Assembly (NCBI GenBank): GCA_963797895.1
Contig: CAWCRD010000001.1
Span: 186,001 to 250,000, forward strand
Direction: 5' to 3'
Source: KBS-83 sp963797895
GTDB taxonomy: Bacteria; Acidobacteriota; Terriglobia; Terriglobales; Acidobacteriaceae
DNA length: 64,000 bases
Shown: in pieces, positions 18,870 through 28,579 of the stretch
Layout: every line of letters starts with the position of its first letter
Position numbering within the stretch: position 1 is the stretch's first letter
The notes under the pieces: generated by a model
What the model was told of the DNA's origin: nothing
What the model saw: only the letters and a program-made list of their open reading frames with translations
Databases searched by the model: none
Position numbers and translations under genes: made by a program

Positions 18870-21317
18870 TTACTCCGTCCTCAACGCGGTGATCGGGTCG
18901 ATGGTCGCGGCACGGCGCGCGGGCAGCATCGCCGCCAGCAGGCCGATCAGGAAAAGCAAAGCGGCAATCACAAGGAAGACCATCGTCTGGTCCGCAGGAA
19001 GGTGCGCTGCCTGCGTCGCTTGCAATCCGTGCGACTCAGGCAGCACAGCGCCGATGGCCTTGGCGGCGAGCAGGGTCAGTAACGCGCCCGCCGCAACCCC
19101 CAGCGCCACCATGACGGCCGCGCGGGAAGCCACCGTGCGGACGACGTTCGCACGCGTCGCGCCCAGCGCCATCCGCACGCCGATGTCGCGTGTACTCTGC
19201 TCTACCTCATGACTCAGCAGCCCATGGATCCCGACAACCGCTAGCAGCAGCGCCAGCATTGCGAAGCCGCCGAAGAGCCACGACTCCATGCGCTGAAAAT
19301 CAAGCTGATCGAGCACGACTTCGTCCATCGTCTCAGGTGTGCGGAACGGCACGGTCGGATCGACGGCGTGGATAGCCTCGCGCAGCTCGCCATAGATGGC
19401 CTTCGGATCGCCCTTGGCGCGCACTAACAGACTCACACTGCCCAGGTAGCCGCGCTTCACTTCCGGCGGCAGCTCGCTCGCGATGTAGTTCATCTCGGCC
19501 AGCGGCGGACGATCGAGTGCCTGCCGCACGTTCGTGATCACGCCGACGATCTCCGCGTTGCCGTCGTCGATGTGCGCGCCCACCGGGTCCATTCCTTTGG
19601 GAATGAACTTCTTCACGAAGGCTTCGTTGACAACAATCTTCGGCGAGTCCGTGCTGGTATCGAGAGCGGGATCGAGCAGTCGTCCGCGCGTGAGCTGAAC
19701 ACCGAAGACCTTGTAGTAGCCCGGCATGACCACACGAGTCTCCGCCAGCATTTCCTGATTGGGCGGATACGGCGGCTGGCCTTTGATGTGCGTATCGGAA
19801 TTCGAGCCCCAGTTCTGGATCGGCGTGATGTTGATCAGCCCGGCTGCCGCAATACCCGGCGCATGCTGCAGGCGAGCGAGCAGCGGCTGATAGAAGCTGC
19901 TCAGCGGATCGGTGTGCTCATAGCGGCCGGGGGAAAGATCGATTTCCGTTGAGACAATCGGTGCCGGATCGAAGCCTAGATCGGTATGGCGCTGTTCGAG
20001 GATGGAGCGCACGAGCAGACCGGAGGTAAATAGCAGCACCAGGGCCAGCGCCACCTGCGTAATGATGAATGCGGAGCGCAGCCGGTGATGCGCGCGGGTG
20101 GTGCCCGCTGAGCCGCCGGAGCGCAGTGCCTGGCTAGGATCGATGCGAGACATCCGCAGCGCGGGAATCACTCCGGCCAGTACGCTCGCCATCGTGGCGA
20201 GCACAATTGCAACGGCAAGCGCGCGCAGGTTCAGATGGACTTCGCCGCCGCGTTGCAAAGCGTTCAGCAAAAAGGTCCGCATCCCGCCCAGTACCAGGTT
20301 GGCCAGCAGAACGCCCACGCCGCAGCCGAAGGCCGCCAGCACCAGGCTCTCCGTCAGCACCTGGCGCAGAATGGTTGCGCGTCCGGCACCCACCGCGGTC
20401 CGCACCGCCATCTCGCGCTCGCGGCCTACGCCGCGCGCCAGCAGCAGGCCGGCGATGTTCACGCAGCACAGCATCAGCACGGCCAGCACGGCGAAGCCCA
20501 TCACCGTGAGCGGCGATGCCACACTTTCACTGAGCGTCGCGTCGAGCGTGTGGAGCGCCACGGTGCGTCCCGCATCTGTATCCGGATAGGCACGGCCCAT
20601 GTCTGCGAAGACACGCTGCAGGTCGGCCTGCGCCTGCTGGCGGCTCACGCCCGGCTTCATGCGGCCAATGGTCCGCAGCCAGTGGGTTCCGCGCCTCGTG
20701 ATTAACAGCGGGTCCGCATGCAGCGGTGTGTAGACGGCATTTCGTAGGCCAAGCGGGAAGCGGAAATCCCCGGGCATGACGCCGATGATGGTGTAGGGAT
20801 GGCCATCGAGCCGCGCGACTTTCCCAATGACTTTCGCATCGGCCTCGAAATCGCGCTGCCACACTTCATGGCTAAGAACGACCACATTGTCGCGTCCCGG
20901 CTGATCTTCGCCGGGAAGAAATGTCCGGCCCAGGATCGGCCGCACGCCGAAGACATCGAAGAAGTTGTCGGTCCCCTTCGTAGCATGCAATGCCACGGGG
21001 CCATGGGGCGACTCAAAATTCACTCCGGAGCCGCTGTACCCCGCAAGCGCCGTGAAGGAGTGCTGCTGCACACGCTCATCACGATAGGAAGGCACGGAGG
21101 CGGGCTGCGTGTAGCCGCTGCGCGACCGGCTTTCCGGAACCACAATCGAATGCGGATCGGAAAAGGGCAGCGGACGCAACAGCACCGCGTCGATCACGCT
21201 GAAGACAGCGGTCGTTGCTCCAACGCCGAGGGCGAGAGTCAGGATCGCGGTGAGCGCGAACCCCGGGCTGCGGCGCAGCTTGCGCAATGCGTAACGAACG
21301 TCTTGTTGTAGCTGCAT
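18870..21317 (-). CDS. ADOP-like double-FtsX ABC permease, subclass B (third in the operon)
   Basis: 815 residues, starting RKLRRSPGF with LTLALGVGATTAVFSVIDAVLLRPLPF and ending PARRAATIDPITALRTE. The two FtsX domains have the usual cytoplasmic coupling motifs (REMAVRTAVGAGRATILRQ and RDIGVRMALGATRANVVRT). The loop after helix 1 (SRSRSGYTQPASVPSYRDE) has no cysteine pair, which places it in subclass B. A good ribosome site (GGGAGG) precedes the ATG at 21317, and 19 bp separate it from the upstream permease gene. Confidence 0.9.
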   Translation of the reverse strand: MQLQQDVRYALRKLRRSPGFALTAILTLALGVGATTAVFSVIDAVLLRPLPFSDPHSIVVPESRSRSGYTQPASVPSYRDERVQQHSFTALAGYSGSGVNFESPHGPVALHATKGTDNFFDVFGVRPILGRTFLPGEDQPGRDNVVVLSHEVWQRDFEADAKVIGKVARLDGHPYTIIGVMPGDFRFPLGLRNAVYTPLHADPLLITRRGTHWLRTIGRMKPGVSRQQAQADLQRVFADMGRAYPDTDAGRTVALHTLDATLSESVASPLTVMGFAVLAVLMLCCVNIAGLLLARGVGREREMAVRTAVGAGRATILRQVLTESLVLAAFGCGVGVLLANLVLGGMRTFLLNALQRGGEVHLNLRALAVAIVLATMASVLAGVIPALRMSRIDPSQALRSGGSAGTTRAHHRLRSAFIITQVALALVLLFTSGLLVRSILEQRHTDLGFDPAPIVSTEIDLSPGRYEHTDPLSSFYQPLLARLQHAPGIAAAGLINITPIQNWGSNSDTHIKGQPPYPPNQEMLAETRVVMPGYYKVFGVQLTRGRLLDPALDTSTDSPKIVVNEAFVKKFIPKGMDPVGAHIDDGNAEIVGVITNVRQALDRPPLAEMNYIASELPPEVKRGYLGSVSLLVRAKGDPKAIYGELREAIHAVDPTVPFRTPETMDEVVLDQLDFQRMESWLFGGFAMLALLLAVVGIHGLLSHEVEQSTRDIGVRMALGATRANVVRTVASRAAVMVALGVAAGALLTLLAAKAIGAVLPESHGLQATQAAHLPADQTMVFLVIAALLFLIGLLAAMLPARRAATIDPITALRTE

Positions 21318-21336
21318 GACCGCCTCCCTTTTTCGT

Positions 21337-23895
21337 TTATTGGTTGCGCAGCGCCTCGACCGGTTCGATCGAAGCCGCCCGTCGCGCCGGCAGCAATGCC
21401 GCCAGCATTGCTGCCACCAGCAAGGTTACAAATGCGCCACCCAGAATCAGCGGGTTCGAACTGCTGACGTTGTACAGATGCGCGGCCATCAGCCGGCCCA
21501 GGCCGAGCGCCAGCGGTATGCCGATGATCAGCCCCGTAATCACCTGCGCCAGCGCGTGCTTCAGGACACCGCGCAGGACATCTGCGCGGTTCGCTCCCAG
21601 TGCCATGCGCAGGCCAACCTCCGGGGTGCGCCGTTCCACGGTGTACGCGGTCACGCCATAGATACCGATCGCGGCCAGCAACAGAGCCACCAAGCCGAAT
21701 GCTGTCGTGAGCCGTGCCAGCATCTCCGGCTCGTTGAAGTTCGCGTTCACTTGCGTCTCCAGCGAGTCGATTCGGGTGATGGGCAGGTTGGGATCGATAT
21801 CGCCAAGGGCTTTGCGCAGCGTGGCGGCCATTTCCGCCTCGCCGCCGTGGTAGTGCACCACAATATCTTCCGGGAAACGGACTCGTTCTACGCCAACGCG
21901 CTCGCGCTCTGCGAAGACTTCCGCCGGCTGCGCCAACGGCATGAAGACCATAGGCAATTGCGGCTGATCGGGATCTTCATACTTGGTGTCTTCGGCCACG
22001 CCAACGATCTCAAATTCGCTCGCATCTTTCGCGCTCAGGCCGAAGTGCGCGCCCAGAGGCGGCTTGCCCTTGAGAAAGTGCGCAACAAAAGCCTGATTTA
22101 CCACGGCCACGCGCCGCGTCGTCGCGGTGTCGGCTTCGGAGAGGCCGCGACCCAGCAGCACATGCGTACCCACGGCGGCGAAGAACCCGGGACTCACGTA
22201 GTCGAAGGTCGTCCGGTAGTAATTGTTGGTGAACTCCGGCGGCGGCGGTGGCTGACCCGGCAGATACGTCAGATCGTGCCATCCGTTCTGCGAAAGCGGA
22301 CTGAAGGTCGCATAGCCAAGATCGATCACGCCTGGCGTCTGTCTCAATTGCGTATCGAACTTACGTTCCAACTCCGGAAGCTTCTGAATGTCGTATCCGG
22401 CGGCTACCGGATTGATGCCGATGACCAGCCTTCCAGAGGTTGCGAGGTGCAGGTTCTGATGCTCCAGCGCGCGCAGGCTGAGAGTCAGCAGGCCGGCGGT
22501 CGAAAGCAGAGCCAGCGAGAGCGCCGCCTGCAGAACGACCAACGCCTTCTGCGGCCAGGCTGTCTTGTCACCTGCCGTGCGGCTGGCGCCGCGCAAGGCT
22601 TCGATGGGATCGAAATGCGAGGTAATCCACGCCGGCACGCAACCGAAGATCACGCCTGCAAGGATCGCCACCGCAAGGGCAAATCCGAAGACGGGTAGCG
22701 AAACCGAGGTTGAGAGCGGAGAAGATTGGGTATGGCTCATCACCATTGCGAGCATGGCGCGAGAACCGAAGACTGAAAGCAGCAGGGCCACGGCGCTGCC
22801 GGCGACTGCGACCACCAGGCTTTCCACCAGCGTCTGCCGAACCAGACGGCTGCGCTGCGCGCCCAGCGCCAGACACACCGCGGTCTGCTGGCGGCGCGCC
22901 ATGCCGCGCACCAGCATCAGGTTCGCCAGATTGGCGCAGACAATGAGCAGCACAAAGCCGGCAATCATCAGCAGCAGTTTCAGTCCTGAGGCGTAGGTGT
23001 CGCGCAGCTCGCTGATCCCGGTCGCCGCCGGTATCCACTCCGTGCGTTGCTGTCCGATGACGGCGCTCTGCCCCGGGTGAAGCGACTCCGGATGTGCGCG
23101 GAGCCAATTCTGGAGCAACCCGCTGGTTTGCGCATCGAAGGCAGCGGGCCTAACGCCCGGTTGCGCGCGGCCAATCACGTAAAGCCAATACTCGCTGGGG
23201 TGGTCCATCGCATCGATGTTGGTAAGCATCGGCTCGAAGGCCAGCGGCGCCCAGATCTCCGGTGTCTGGGCATCGAGCTTTGTGCCGAAGAAGCTTGGCG
23301 GCATGATGCCGATGACGCTCATCGCGCGGTTGTTGATCATCAACGTGGAGCCGACGGTGTCCGCCGCGCCGCCAAAACGGCGCTGCCACAAGCTGTAGCT
23401 CAGCACCACGCGCGGCTGCGTTCCGCGCTGGTCGTCGGATGGCTGCAGCACGCGGCCCTGCACGGCTGTCGCGCCCAGCATGGAAAAGTAGTTTCCCGAA
23501 ACAAACTGCAGCCGCGCCGGCTCGGCCGCCTGCGCACTCTGCTGCGGCCGCAGGCCTATCGACCGATATCCTGCCTCGACTCCAGCCATGCCGGAGAAGC
23601 CTGATAGATGATCGCGGAAATCCACGTACTGGTCGTACGAGAAGAGACTCCAGTCGCCAAACAAACTTCCGCCGTTAAAGCAGCAATCGTAGCGCGCTCC
23701 CAGCTTATAAAGTTGCTCCGGAGCCTGGACCGGCAGCGGCCGCAGCATGACCTGGTAGATCAGCGTGAAGATCGCGGTGGTGGCTCCCACGCCCAGCGCC
23801 AGCGTCAGCACCGCCGTCATGGCGAAGCCCGGGGTGCGGCGAAGCTGCCGCAGGGCGTAACGAAGCTCCTGCAGGAATTGTTGGATGAGCCGCAC
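21337..23895 (-). CDS. ADOP-like double-FtsX ABC permease, subclass A (second in the operon)
   Basis: 852 residues from a GTG at 23895 preceded by AAGGAGGA. It has the signature RQLRRTPGF and LTLALGVGATTAIFTLIYQ, with the C-terminal PARRAASIEPVEALRNQ. The vicinal cysteine pair is at 71-72 (YDCCFNGG), followed by FGDWSLFSYDQY, as in the other subclass A members. It is the most divergent of the three A members in the second periplasmic domain, which contains a run of prolines (GQPPPPPEF). Two FtsX domains of three helices each are intact. Confidence 0.9.
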   Translation of the reverse strand: MRLIQQFLQELRYALRQLRRTPGFAMTAVLTLALGVGATTAIFTLIYQVMLRPLPVQAPEQLYKLGARYDCCFNGGSLFGDWSLFSYDQYVDFRDHLSGFSGMAGVEAGYRSIGLRPQQSAQAAEPARLQFVSGNYFSMLGATAVQGRVLQPSDDQRGTQPRVVLSYSLWQRRFGGAADTVGSTLMINNRAMSVIGIMPPSFFGTKLDAQTPEIWAPLAFEPMLTNIDAMDHPSEYWLYVIGRAQPGVRPAAFDAQTSGLLQNWLRAHPESLHPGQSAVIGQQRTEWIPAATGISELRDTYASGLKLLLMIAGFVLLIVCANLANLMLVRGMARRQQTAVCLALGAQRSRLVRQTLVESLVVAVAGSAVALLLSVFGSRAMLAMVMSHTQSSPLSTSVSLPVFGFALAVAILAGVIFGCVPAWITSHFDPIEALRGASRTAGDKTAWPQKALVVLQAALSLALLSTAGLLTLSLRALEHQNLHLATSGRLVIGINPVAAGYDIQKLPELERKFDTQLRQTPGVIDLGYATFSPLSQNGWHDLTYLPGQPPPPPEFTNNYYRTTFDYVSPGFFAAVGTHVLLGRGLSEADTATTRRVAVVNQAFVAHFLKGKPPLGAHFGLSAKDASEFEIVGVAEDTKYEDPDQPQLPMVFMPLAQPAEVFAERERVGVERVRFPEDIVVHYHGGEAEMAATLRKALGDIDPNLPITRIDSLETQVNANFNEPEMLARLTTAFGLVALLLAAIGIYGVTAYTVERRTPEVGLRMALGANRADVLRGVLKHALAQVITGLIIGIPLALGLGRLMAAHLYNVSSSNPLILGGAFVTLLVAAMLAALLPARRAASIEPVEALRNQ

Positions 23896-23915
23896 GGCTC
23901 CTCCTTTCTATTTGG

Positions 23916-26462
23916 TTATTCCATTCGCAGCGCGACCATCGGCTCGATCGACGCCGCGCGTCTTGCGGGAACCAGCGCAGCCACCGCCGCGGCCAGCGCG
24001 AGCATCGCCAGCGTGATGAGGGCGACTGGCATATCGAAAGCGCCCACACCGTAGAGGTGCTGCGCCATGAATTTGCCGGCCGCATAAGCCAGCGGCACAC
24101 CGATGGCGAGTCCGATAACGCAATGCATAAGCGCACGCTTGAGCACGTCGCGCAGAATACTGGCCCGGTCTGCGCCAAGCGCCATGCGGACACCGATTTC
24201 GCCTGTTCGCCGCTCAACCGAGTACGCCGTCACGCCGTAGAGGCCGATGGATGCGAGGATCAGCGCGACAAGTCCGAAGAGCGAGGTTAGTCGCGCCAGC
24301 AGTTCGTCCTGATTGAAGTTGGTCGATACCTGAAATGCAAACGTATGGAAAGACCGCGGCGTCAGCAGCGGATTGACATCGGCAAACGCCCGCCTGGTCT
24401 CCGCCTCCACCGTGGCCGGCGTTCCATTTTTCACATACAGCACCACCTGGCCGGCATAGTGTCCCAGCGGTTCAAACGGTTTGTCCTTTGCCTTGAAGAC
24501 TTCCGCATTCTGCGCAAACGGCAGATAGTACATGGGCGGCGGAAGCACGTTCGGATCCTGGTGTTTCGTGTTCTCCGTGATGCCTACGATCTCGAATTGC
24601 GAGCGCAGCTCCTTCTCGAGACCAAAATGCTGACCGATAGCCCTGCCGTGGTAATAGCGATCCGCGAAGACCTGATTGACGATCGCGACTTTGCGCGTCT
24701 GGTTGTCATCCCCATCGGTAAAGGAGCGCCCGGAGCGCAGCTTGGCGCCGATGGCATCAAAGTAGTCCGGGCTAATTCGGATATAGGCCGCGACGTACCA
24801 CATGTTGTCCGGCTGAGGATCGGGCTGGCCGGGAATATAGACGCCGCCATTCCAGTTATCGTCGCTCAGCGGGGTGTAGAGCGCGAACGCCACTTTCTGC
24901 GTGCCGGGGATCTGCATCAGCCGATCGTGCAGCTTGCGGTAGAGATCGTTGAGCTGGTCCGGCTTGTAACCTGCCAGGAAGGGATCGATGCCGACGATGT
25001 AGCGGTCCTTCGTAACAAAGCCGAAGTCCTGCTTCTGAAGATTATTCAGGCTGCGCAGCAGCAGGCCCGCAGCGCACAGCAGCACGACAGACAGCGCAGC
25101 CTGCGTGATCACCAGCGCACGCTGCAGCGTCGAACTCGAATCTTTCGTGGTGCGCGAGGTGCCGCGAATCGCCGAGGCCGGATCGGTTTTGGTCGAAATC
25201 CATGCCGGAATGATCGCGCACAGCACCGCTGTGACCAGCGCTGCAAGTACGGCAAAGCCCAGCACCGGCAGCGAGGGCGTGCCGTTTACCGGAACATAAT
25301 CCGCGCCGCGGAAAGCCAGCCTCAGCACCGACTGAGCCACGGCGTACGCAATCCCGACGGCGCCTGCGCCTCCGACCAGCGCCAGCAGCACACTTGAGAT
25401 CATCGCCTGCCGCACTAGTTGCCCGCGTGTCGCGCCCAGCGCAATGCGCACCGCCTGCTGTTGCTTCTCCGCGGTGGCACGCACCAGCAGCAGGTTGGCG
25501 ACATTCGCGCAGACAATCAGCAGAACGAACGCCGCGGCCCACATCAACAGCTTGAGTCCCTGGCCATAATTGCGCGACATGGTATTGGCGCCGGTTCTTG
25601 CCGAGGAAAGCCGCGTCTTCTGGCGATCGATCTGCTCCCGTTCGGCAGCATTGAGCGTATCGCGCCCGCGCAGCCATTGACGCAGTTCCACGTTCAACTG
25701 AGCCGTGATCTGCTCCAGATTCGCATCCGGCGCAATGCGCCCCACGACGTCGAGCCAGTGTGTGTCCTGATGATGCGTATGCGCCGCATCGGCGCCGGTG
25801 AACTTCGCCTCCTGGTTCAACGCCAGCCACAGGTCAGGCGGATCGGTCTGCACGATTTCACCTTGATACTCCGGCGCCGTCACCCCGACGATGGTGACGA
25901 CCACTCCGTTCATCGTGAAATTCGAACCGATGATATGCCGATCGAGTCCGAGCCGCCGCTGCCACATCCGATAGCTGATGACAGCCGCCGGCGCTGCGCC
26001 CTCCGTATCGTCTGAGGGCTGAAGTGGTCGGCCCAGCGCCAGCGGCACACCCAACGTCGAGAACTCGTTGCCCGCAACGAAGCGTCCCTGCAGCGTAGTG
26101 GGAGGTTGCGAATCACCCACACGCCGGGACAATAGAGACGTAGAAAATGACTGAAACGCCGTCAGGCTTTCAAATCCCTTAGTGTGATCGCGGAAATAGA
26201 GATACAGATCGTTCGAGAAGATACGCCAGTCATCGCCCTGCAGGCCGCCGTAGTTGCAGCAGGTCGGTTCTCTGCCCACCATGTAAAGCCGGGAGGGCTG
26301 ATGGACCGGCAAGGCCTTCAGCATGGTGTTGTAGATCAGGGTGAAGATGGCGGTAGTCGCGCCCAGCCCTAGCGCAAGCGTCAGTGCCGCCGTGATGGCG
26401 AATCCGGGATTGCGACGGAATTGCCGCAATGCGTACTGCACGTCCCTGAGCAACTTCCCCAT
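23916..26462 (-). CDS. ADOP-like double-FtsX ABC permease, subclass A (first in the operon)
   Basis: 848 residues from ATG 26462, which has GAGGAGGGAG upstream; a TTG seven codons earlier would consume that ribosome site. It begins MGKLLRDVQYALRQFRRNPG and ends PARRAASIEPMVALRME. The Cys-Cys pair is at 68-69 (PTCCNYGG). Its second half closely matches the fifth permease (13916 gene), including RSQFEIVGI and the DFGFVTKDRY segment, pointing to duplication within the operon. It is separated from the canonical ATPase gene upstream by 80 bp, the second-largest gap inside the operon. Confidence 0.9.
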   Translation of the reverse strand: MGKLLRDVQYALRQFRRNPGFAITAALTLALGLGATTAIFTLIYNTMLKALPVHQPSRLYMVGREPTCCNYGGLQGDDWRIFSNDLYLYFRDHTKGFESLTAFQSFSTSLLSRRVGDSQPPTTLQGRFVAGNEFSTLGVPLALGRPLQPSDDTEGAAPAAVISYRMWQRRLGLDRHIIGSNFTMNGVVVTIVGVTAPEYQGEIVQTDPPDLWLALNQEAKFTGADAAHTHHQDTHWLDVVGRIAPDANLEQITAQLNVELRQWLRGRDTLNAAEREQIDRQKTRLSSARTGANTMSRNYGQGLKLLMWAAAFVLLIVCANVANLLLVRATAEKQQQAVRIALGATRGQLVRQAMISSVLLALVGGAGAVGIAYAVAQSVLRLAFRGADYVPVNGTPSLPVLGFAVLAALVTAVLCAIIPAWISTKTDPASAIRGTSRTTKDSSSTLQRALVITQAALSVVLLCAAGLLLRSLNNLQKQDFGFVTKDRYIVGIDPFLAGYKPDQLNDLYRKLHDRLMQIPGTQKVAFALYTPLSDDNWNGGVYIPGQPDPQPDNMWYVAAYIRISPDYFDAIGAKLRSGRSFTDGDDNQTRKVAIVNQVFADRYYHGRAIGQHFGLEKELRSQFEIVGITENTKHQDPNVLPPPMYYLPFAQNAEVFKAKDKPFEPLGHYAGQVVLYVKNGTPATVEAETRRAFADVNPLLTPRSFHTFAFQVSTNFNQDELLARLTSLFGLVALILASIGLYGVTAYSVERRTGEIGVRMALGADRASILRDVLKRALMHCVIGLAIGVPLAYAAGKFMAQHLYGVGAFDMPVALITLAMLALAAAVAALVPARRAASIEPMVALRME

Positions 26463-26542
26463 CGCGGCTCCCTCCTCAATCAAGTCTTAAACGGTAGACA
26501 CACTTCGCCCTCGCGTTCGCCCTTCGTGGTGCGGGCGCCCTT

Positions 26543-27268
26543 CTACTGGACCTGCAGCAATTGCTCGGGCGACAGCTCTCCTTCGGCAATGACCTTGCCG
26601 TCGAACAGGTGCACCTGGCGGTCTGCGTGGCGGGCAAAGCGCGGATCGTGCGTCACCATGCAGATGGTTGCGCCTTCCTTGTGCAGCTCTGAGAGCAGCT
26701 CCATCACCGCTTCGCCGTTCTTCGAGTCCAGGTTTCCGGTGGGCTCATCGGCCAGCAGGATGGACGGCGAACCGGCCAGGGCGCGGGCCACGGCCACACG
26801 CTGCTGCTGACCGCCAGAGAGCTGCGAAGGATAGTGACGCATGCGATGCGCCATTCCAACGCGTTCCAGAGATTCCTGCACCCGCCGCTTGCGGTCTGCC
26901 GCCGGCATTCCGGAGCGGTAGGTCAGCGGCAGCTCCACATTCTCGGCCACCGTCAGGTCGCCGATCAGGTTGAAGCTCTGGAAGATGAAGCCGATCTCCT
27001 GGTTGCGAATGCGCGAGCGCTCGGCAAAGCTCAGGTTCTCGACTGGCTTGCCGTTGAGCTGGTAACGGCCATTGGTCGGGGTGTCGAGCAGCCCGATGAT
27101 CGAGAGCAGCGTCGACTTGCCACAGCCCGACGGACCGGACATAGCGACGTAATCGCCGCGCATGATTGCTAGATGCACGCCGGAGAGCGCGTGCGTCTCA
27201 ATCTCATCCGTGTAGAAGACCTTGGTCAGCGCTTCGATCTGTATCAGTGCCTGTGCTGTTTCGTCCAT
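26543..27268 (-). CDS. ABC transporter ATPase (MacB/LolD type), canonical
   Basis: 241 residues. Walker A GPSGCGKSTL, Q-loop FIFQSFNLI, signature LSGGQQQRVAVARAL, Walker B ILLADEP, D-loop GNLDSKN and switch His in VTHDP are all standard. The arrangement is that of the MacB/LolD/FtsE group, which partner FtsX-fold permeases and act as mechanotransmitters rather than classical flippases. It follows the adaptor gene by 39 bp and precedes the six permease genes. The operon has a second ATPase with an altered D-loop (10703-11413), so the two may work on different permeases or together as an asymmetric pair. Confidence 0.93.
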   Translation of the reverse strand: MDETAQALIQIEALTKVFYTDEIETHALSGVHLAIMRGDYVAMSGPSGCGKSTLLSIIGLLDTPTNGRYQLNGKPVENLSFAERSRIRNQEIGFIFQSFNLIGDLTVAENVELPLTYRSGMPAADRKRRVQESLERVGMAHRMRHYPSQLSGGQQQRVAVARALAGSPSILLADEPTGNLDSKNGEAVMELLSELHKEGATICMVTHDPRFARHADRQVHLFDGKVIAEGELSPEQLLQVQ

Positions 27269-27307
27269 AGTTGGCCTCGTATTCCTTCCCTTCCTAAGAT
27301 CGGTTAA

Positions 27308-28579
27308 TTACTCCAGCCGGATGCGGTCCACCTGGTCCCAGCGGGACATGTCGGACAGAATGACGGTATCTCCTTCGTTGAGCCCACCAAGCACCTGAAT
27401 GGCATTCACCGAGGCGTGGCCCACCTTTACCTGAACCCGGTTCGCGTACTTGCCGTCGGGCGTTAGTTTGAACAAGCTGATGGTCGAGTCCTCATTGCCA
27501 AAGGCCGGCCGGCCGACGTAGAGCACGTTATTCATCCGCTCCAGATCGATCTGCCCATCCACGCTCAGGTCAGGCCGCTCGCCCTCGATGAATCCATCCA
27601 TCGTTACGTCCACCGTGACCGTACCGTTATGGACACCCGGATCGATGCGCGTCACATGGCCGTTGACGATGCCGTTGTGGGTATCGATCGCGGCCGGCTG
27701 ATTGAGCCGGATGTCGCGCGCCTGTGTCTCCGGAATGTTCAATGCGGCCTTCAACTGGTTTGGCTGAACGACCTTCGCGAGCATGGTCCCTGGAGTCACC
27801 TCTTGTCCGACGGCGACCGGCACCGCAGTTGTACCGAGGTCCGTCAGCACGCCGTTGATGCCTGCTCTCACTTTCAATGCATCCAGTTGCTGCTGCTTAA
27901 GCTGGGCCATTGCGCGCGCCTGATCCACCTTGGCCTGTGCGACAGCAAGCTGTGTCTCCAGGGCCTTCTCGTTGATAGATACGACGTTCTGCTGCATTTG
28001 GTTCTGAGTAGTTAATCCTTCCGCGGTACTTTTTGAGGCCTGGGCCTGAATCCCGGAGATGACGCCCAGTTTATAGAGCGCCTCATCGGTAGTCGCCTGC
28101 CGCTTAGCGGTCTCGTAAGAGGCGTTGGTCGTCGCCGCAGTCGCCTTCTGCGTGTTGAGCGTGCTCTGCAACTGCACCTGGGTGTTCTTCAAATCAGCTT
28201 CCGCTGATGCCAGCGCGAGCTTGGCATCCATCGCCTGCTGGGTCACGGTAGGGTCGCTCAATTCCATGATGACGGTGTCCGCCTTCACATTTGATCCGGG
28301 CAGTACCAGGAAGCGGGTTATCGTCGCATTCGTCTGCGCGGCAATCTGCCGGATCGAATCTTCGCGCGGCACTAATGTTCCGTTGCCGCGGACCTGCCGT
28401 ATCAGGTTTCCGCGCTTGACTGTATCCGTCCAAACCACGCTGCGCTCTACGGTGGGGGCGGCCGGCTTCAACCGCATCACGGCGAAGGTCACGCCGGCGA
28501 GGATCACGATGGCTGCCGCGATGGTAACGATGCGGCGGCGGTTCTTCTTGGCTTTGATATCTGGGCGAGCGATGTCCAT
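27308..28579 (-). CDS. Periplasmic adaptor of the HlyD/MacA type
   Basis: 423 residues from ATG 28579 with AGGAGGG upstream; the preceding TTG in frame is less likely. A short basic cytoplasmic tail (KAKKNRRR) leads into one membrane anchor (about 17-36). A lipoyl/barrel half-motif follows (NLIRQVRGNGTLVPRED), then a long alpha-hairpin rich in Ala, Gln and Lys (about 110-235), the second barrel half (ALKVRAGINGVLTDL), and a C-terminal beta domain. This is the bridge between inner-membrane permease and TolC-type channel. It is the first gene of the apparent 12-gene operon. Confidence 0.9.
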   Translation of the reverse strand: MDIARPDIKAKKNRRRIVTIAAAIVILAGVTFAVMRLKPAAPTVERSVVWTDTVKRGNLIRQVRGNGTLVPREDSIRQIAAQTNATITRFLVLPGSNVKADTVIMELSDPTVTQQAMDAKLALASAEADLKNTQVQLQSTLNTQKATAATTNASYETAKRQATTDEALYKLGVISGIQAQASKSTAEGLTTQNQMQQNVVSINEKALETQLAVAQAKVDQARAMAQLKQQQLDALKVRAGINGVLTDLGTTAVPVAVGQEVTPGTMLAKVVQPNQLKAALNIPETQARDIRLNQPAAIDTHNGIVNGHVTRIDPGVHNGTVTVDVTMDGFIEGERPDLSVDGQIDLERMNNVLYVGRPAFGNEDSTISLFKLTPDGKYANRVQVKVGHASVNAIQVLGGLNEGDTVILSDMSRWDQVDRIRLE

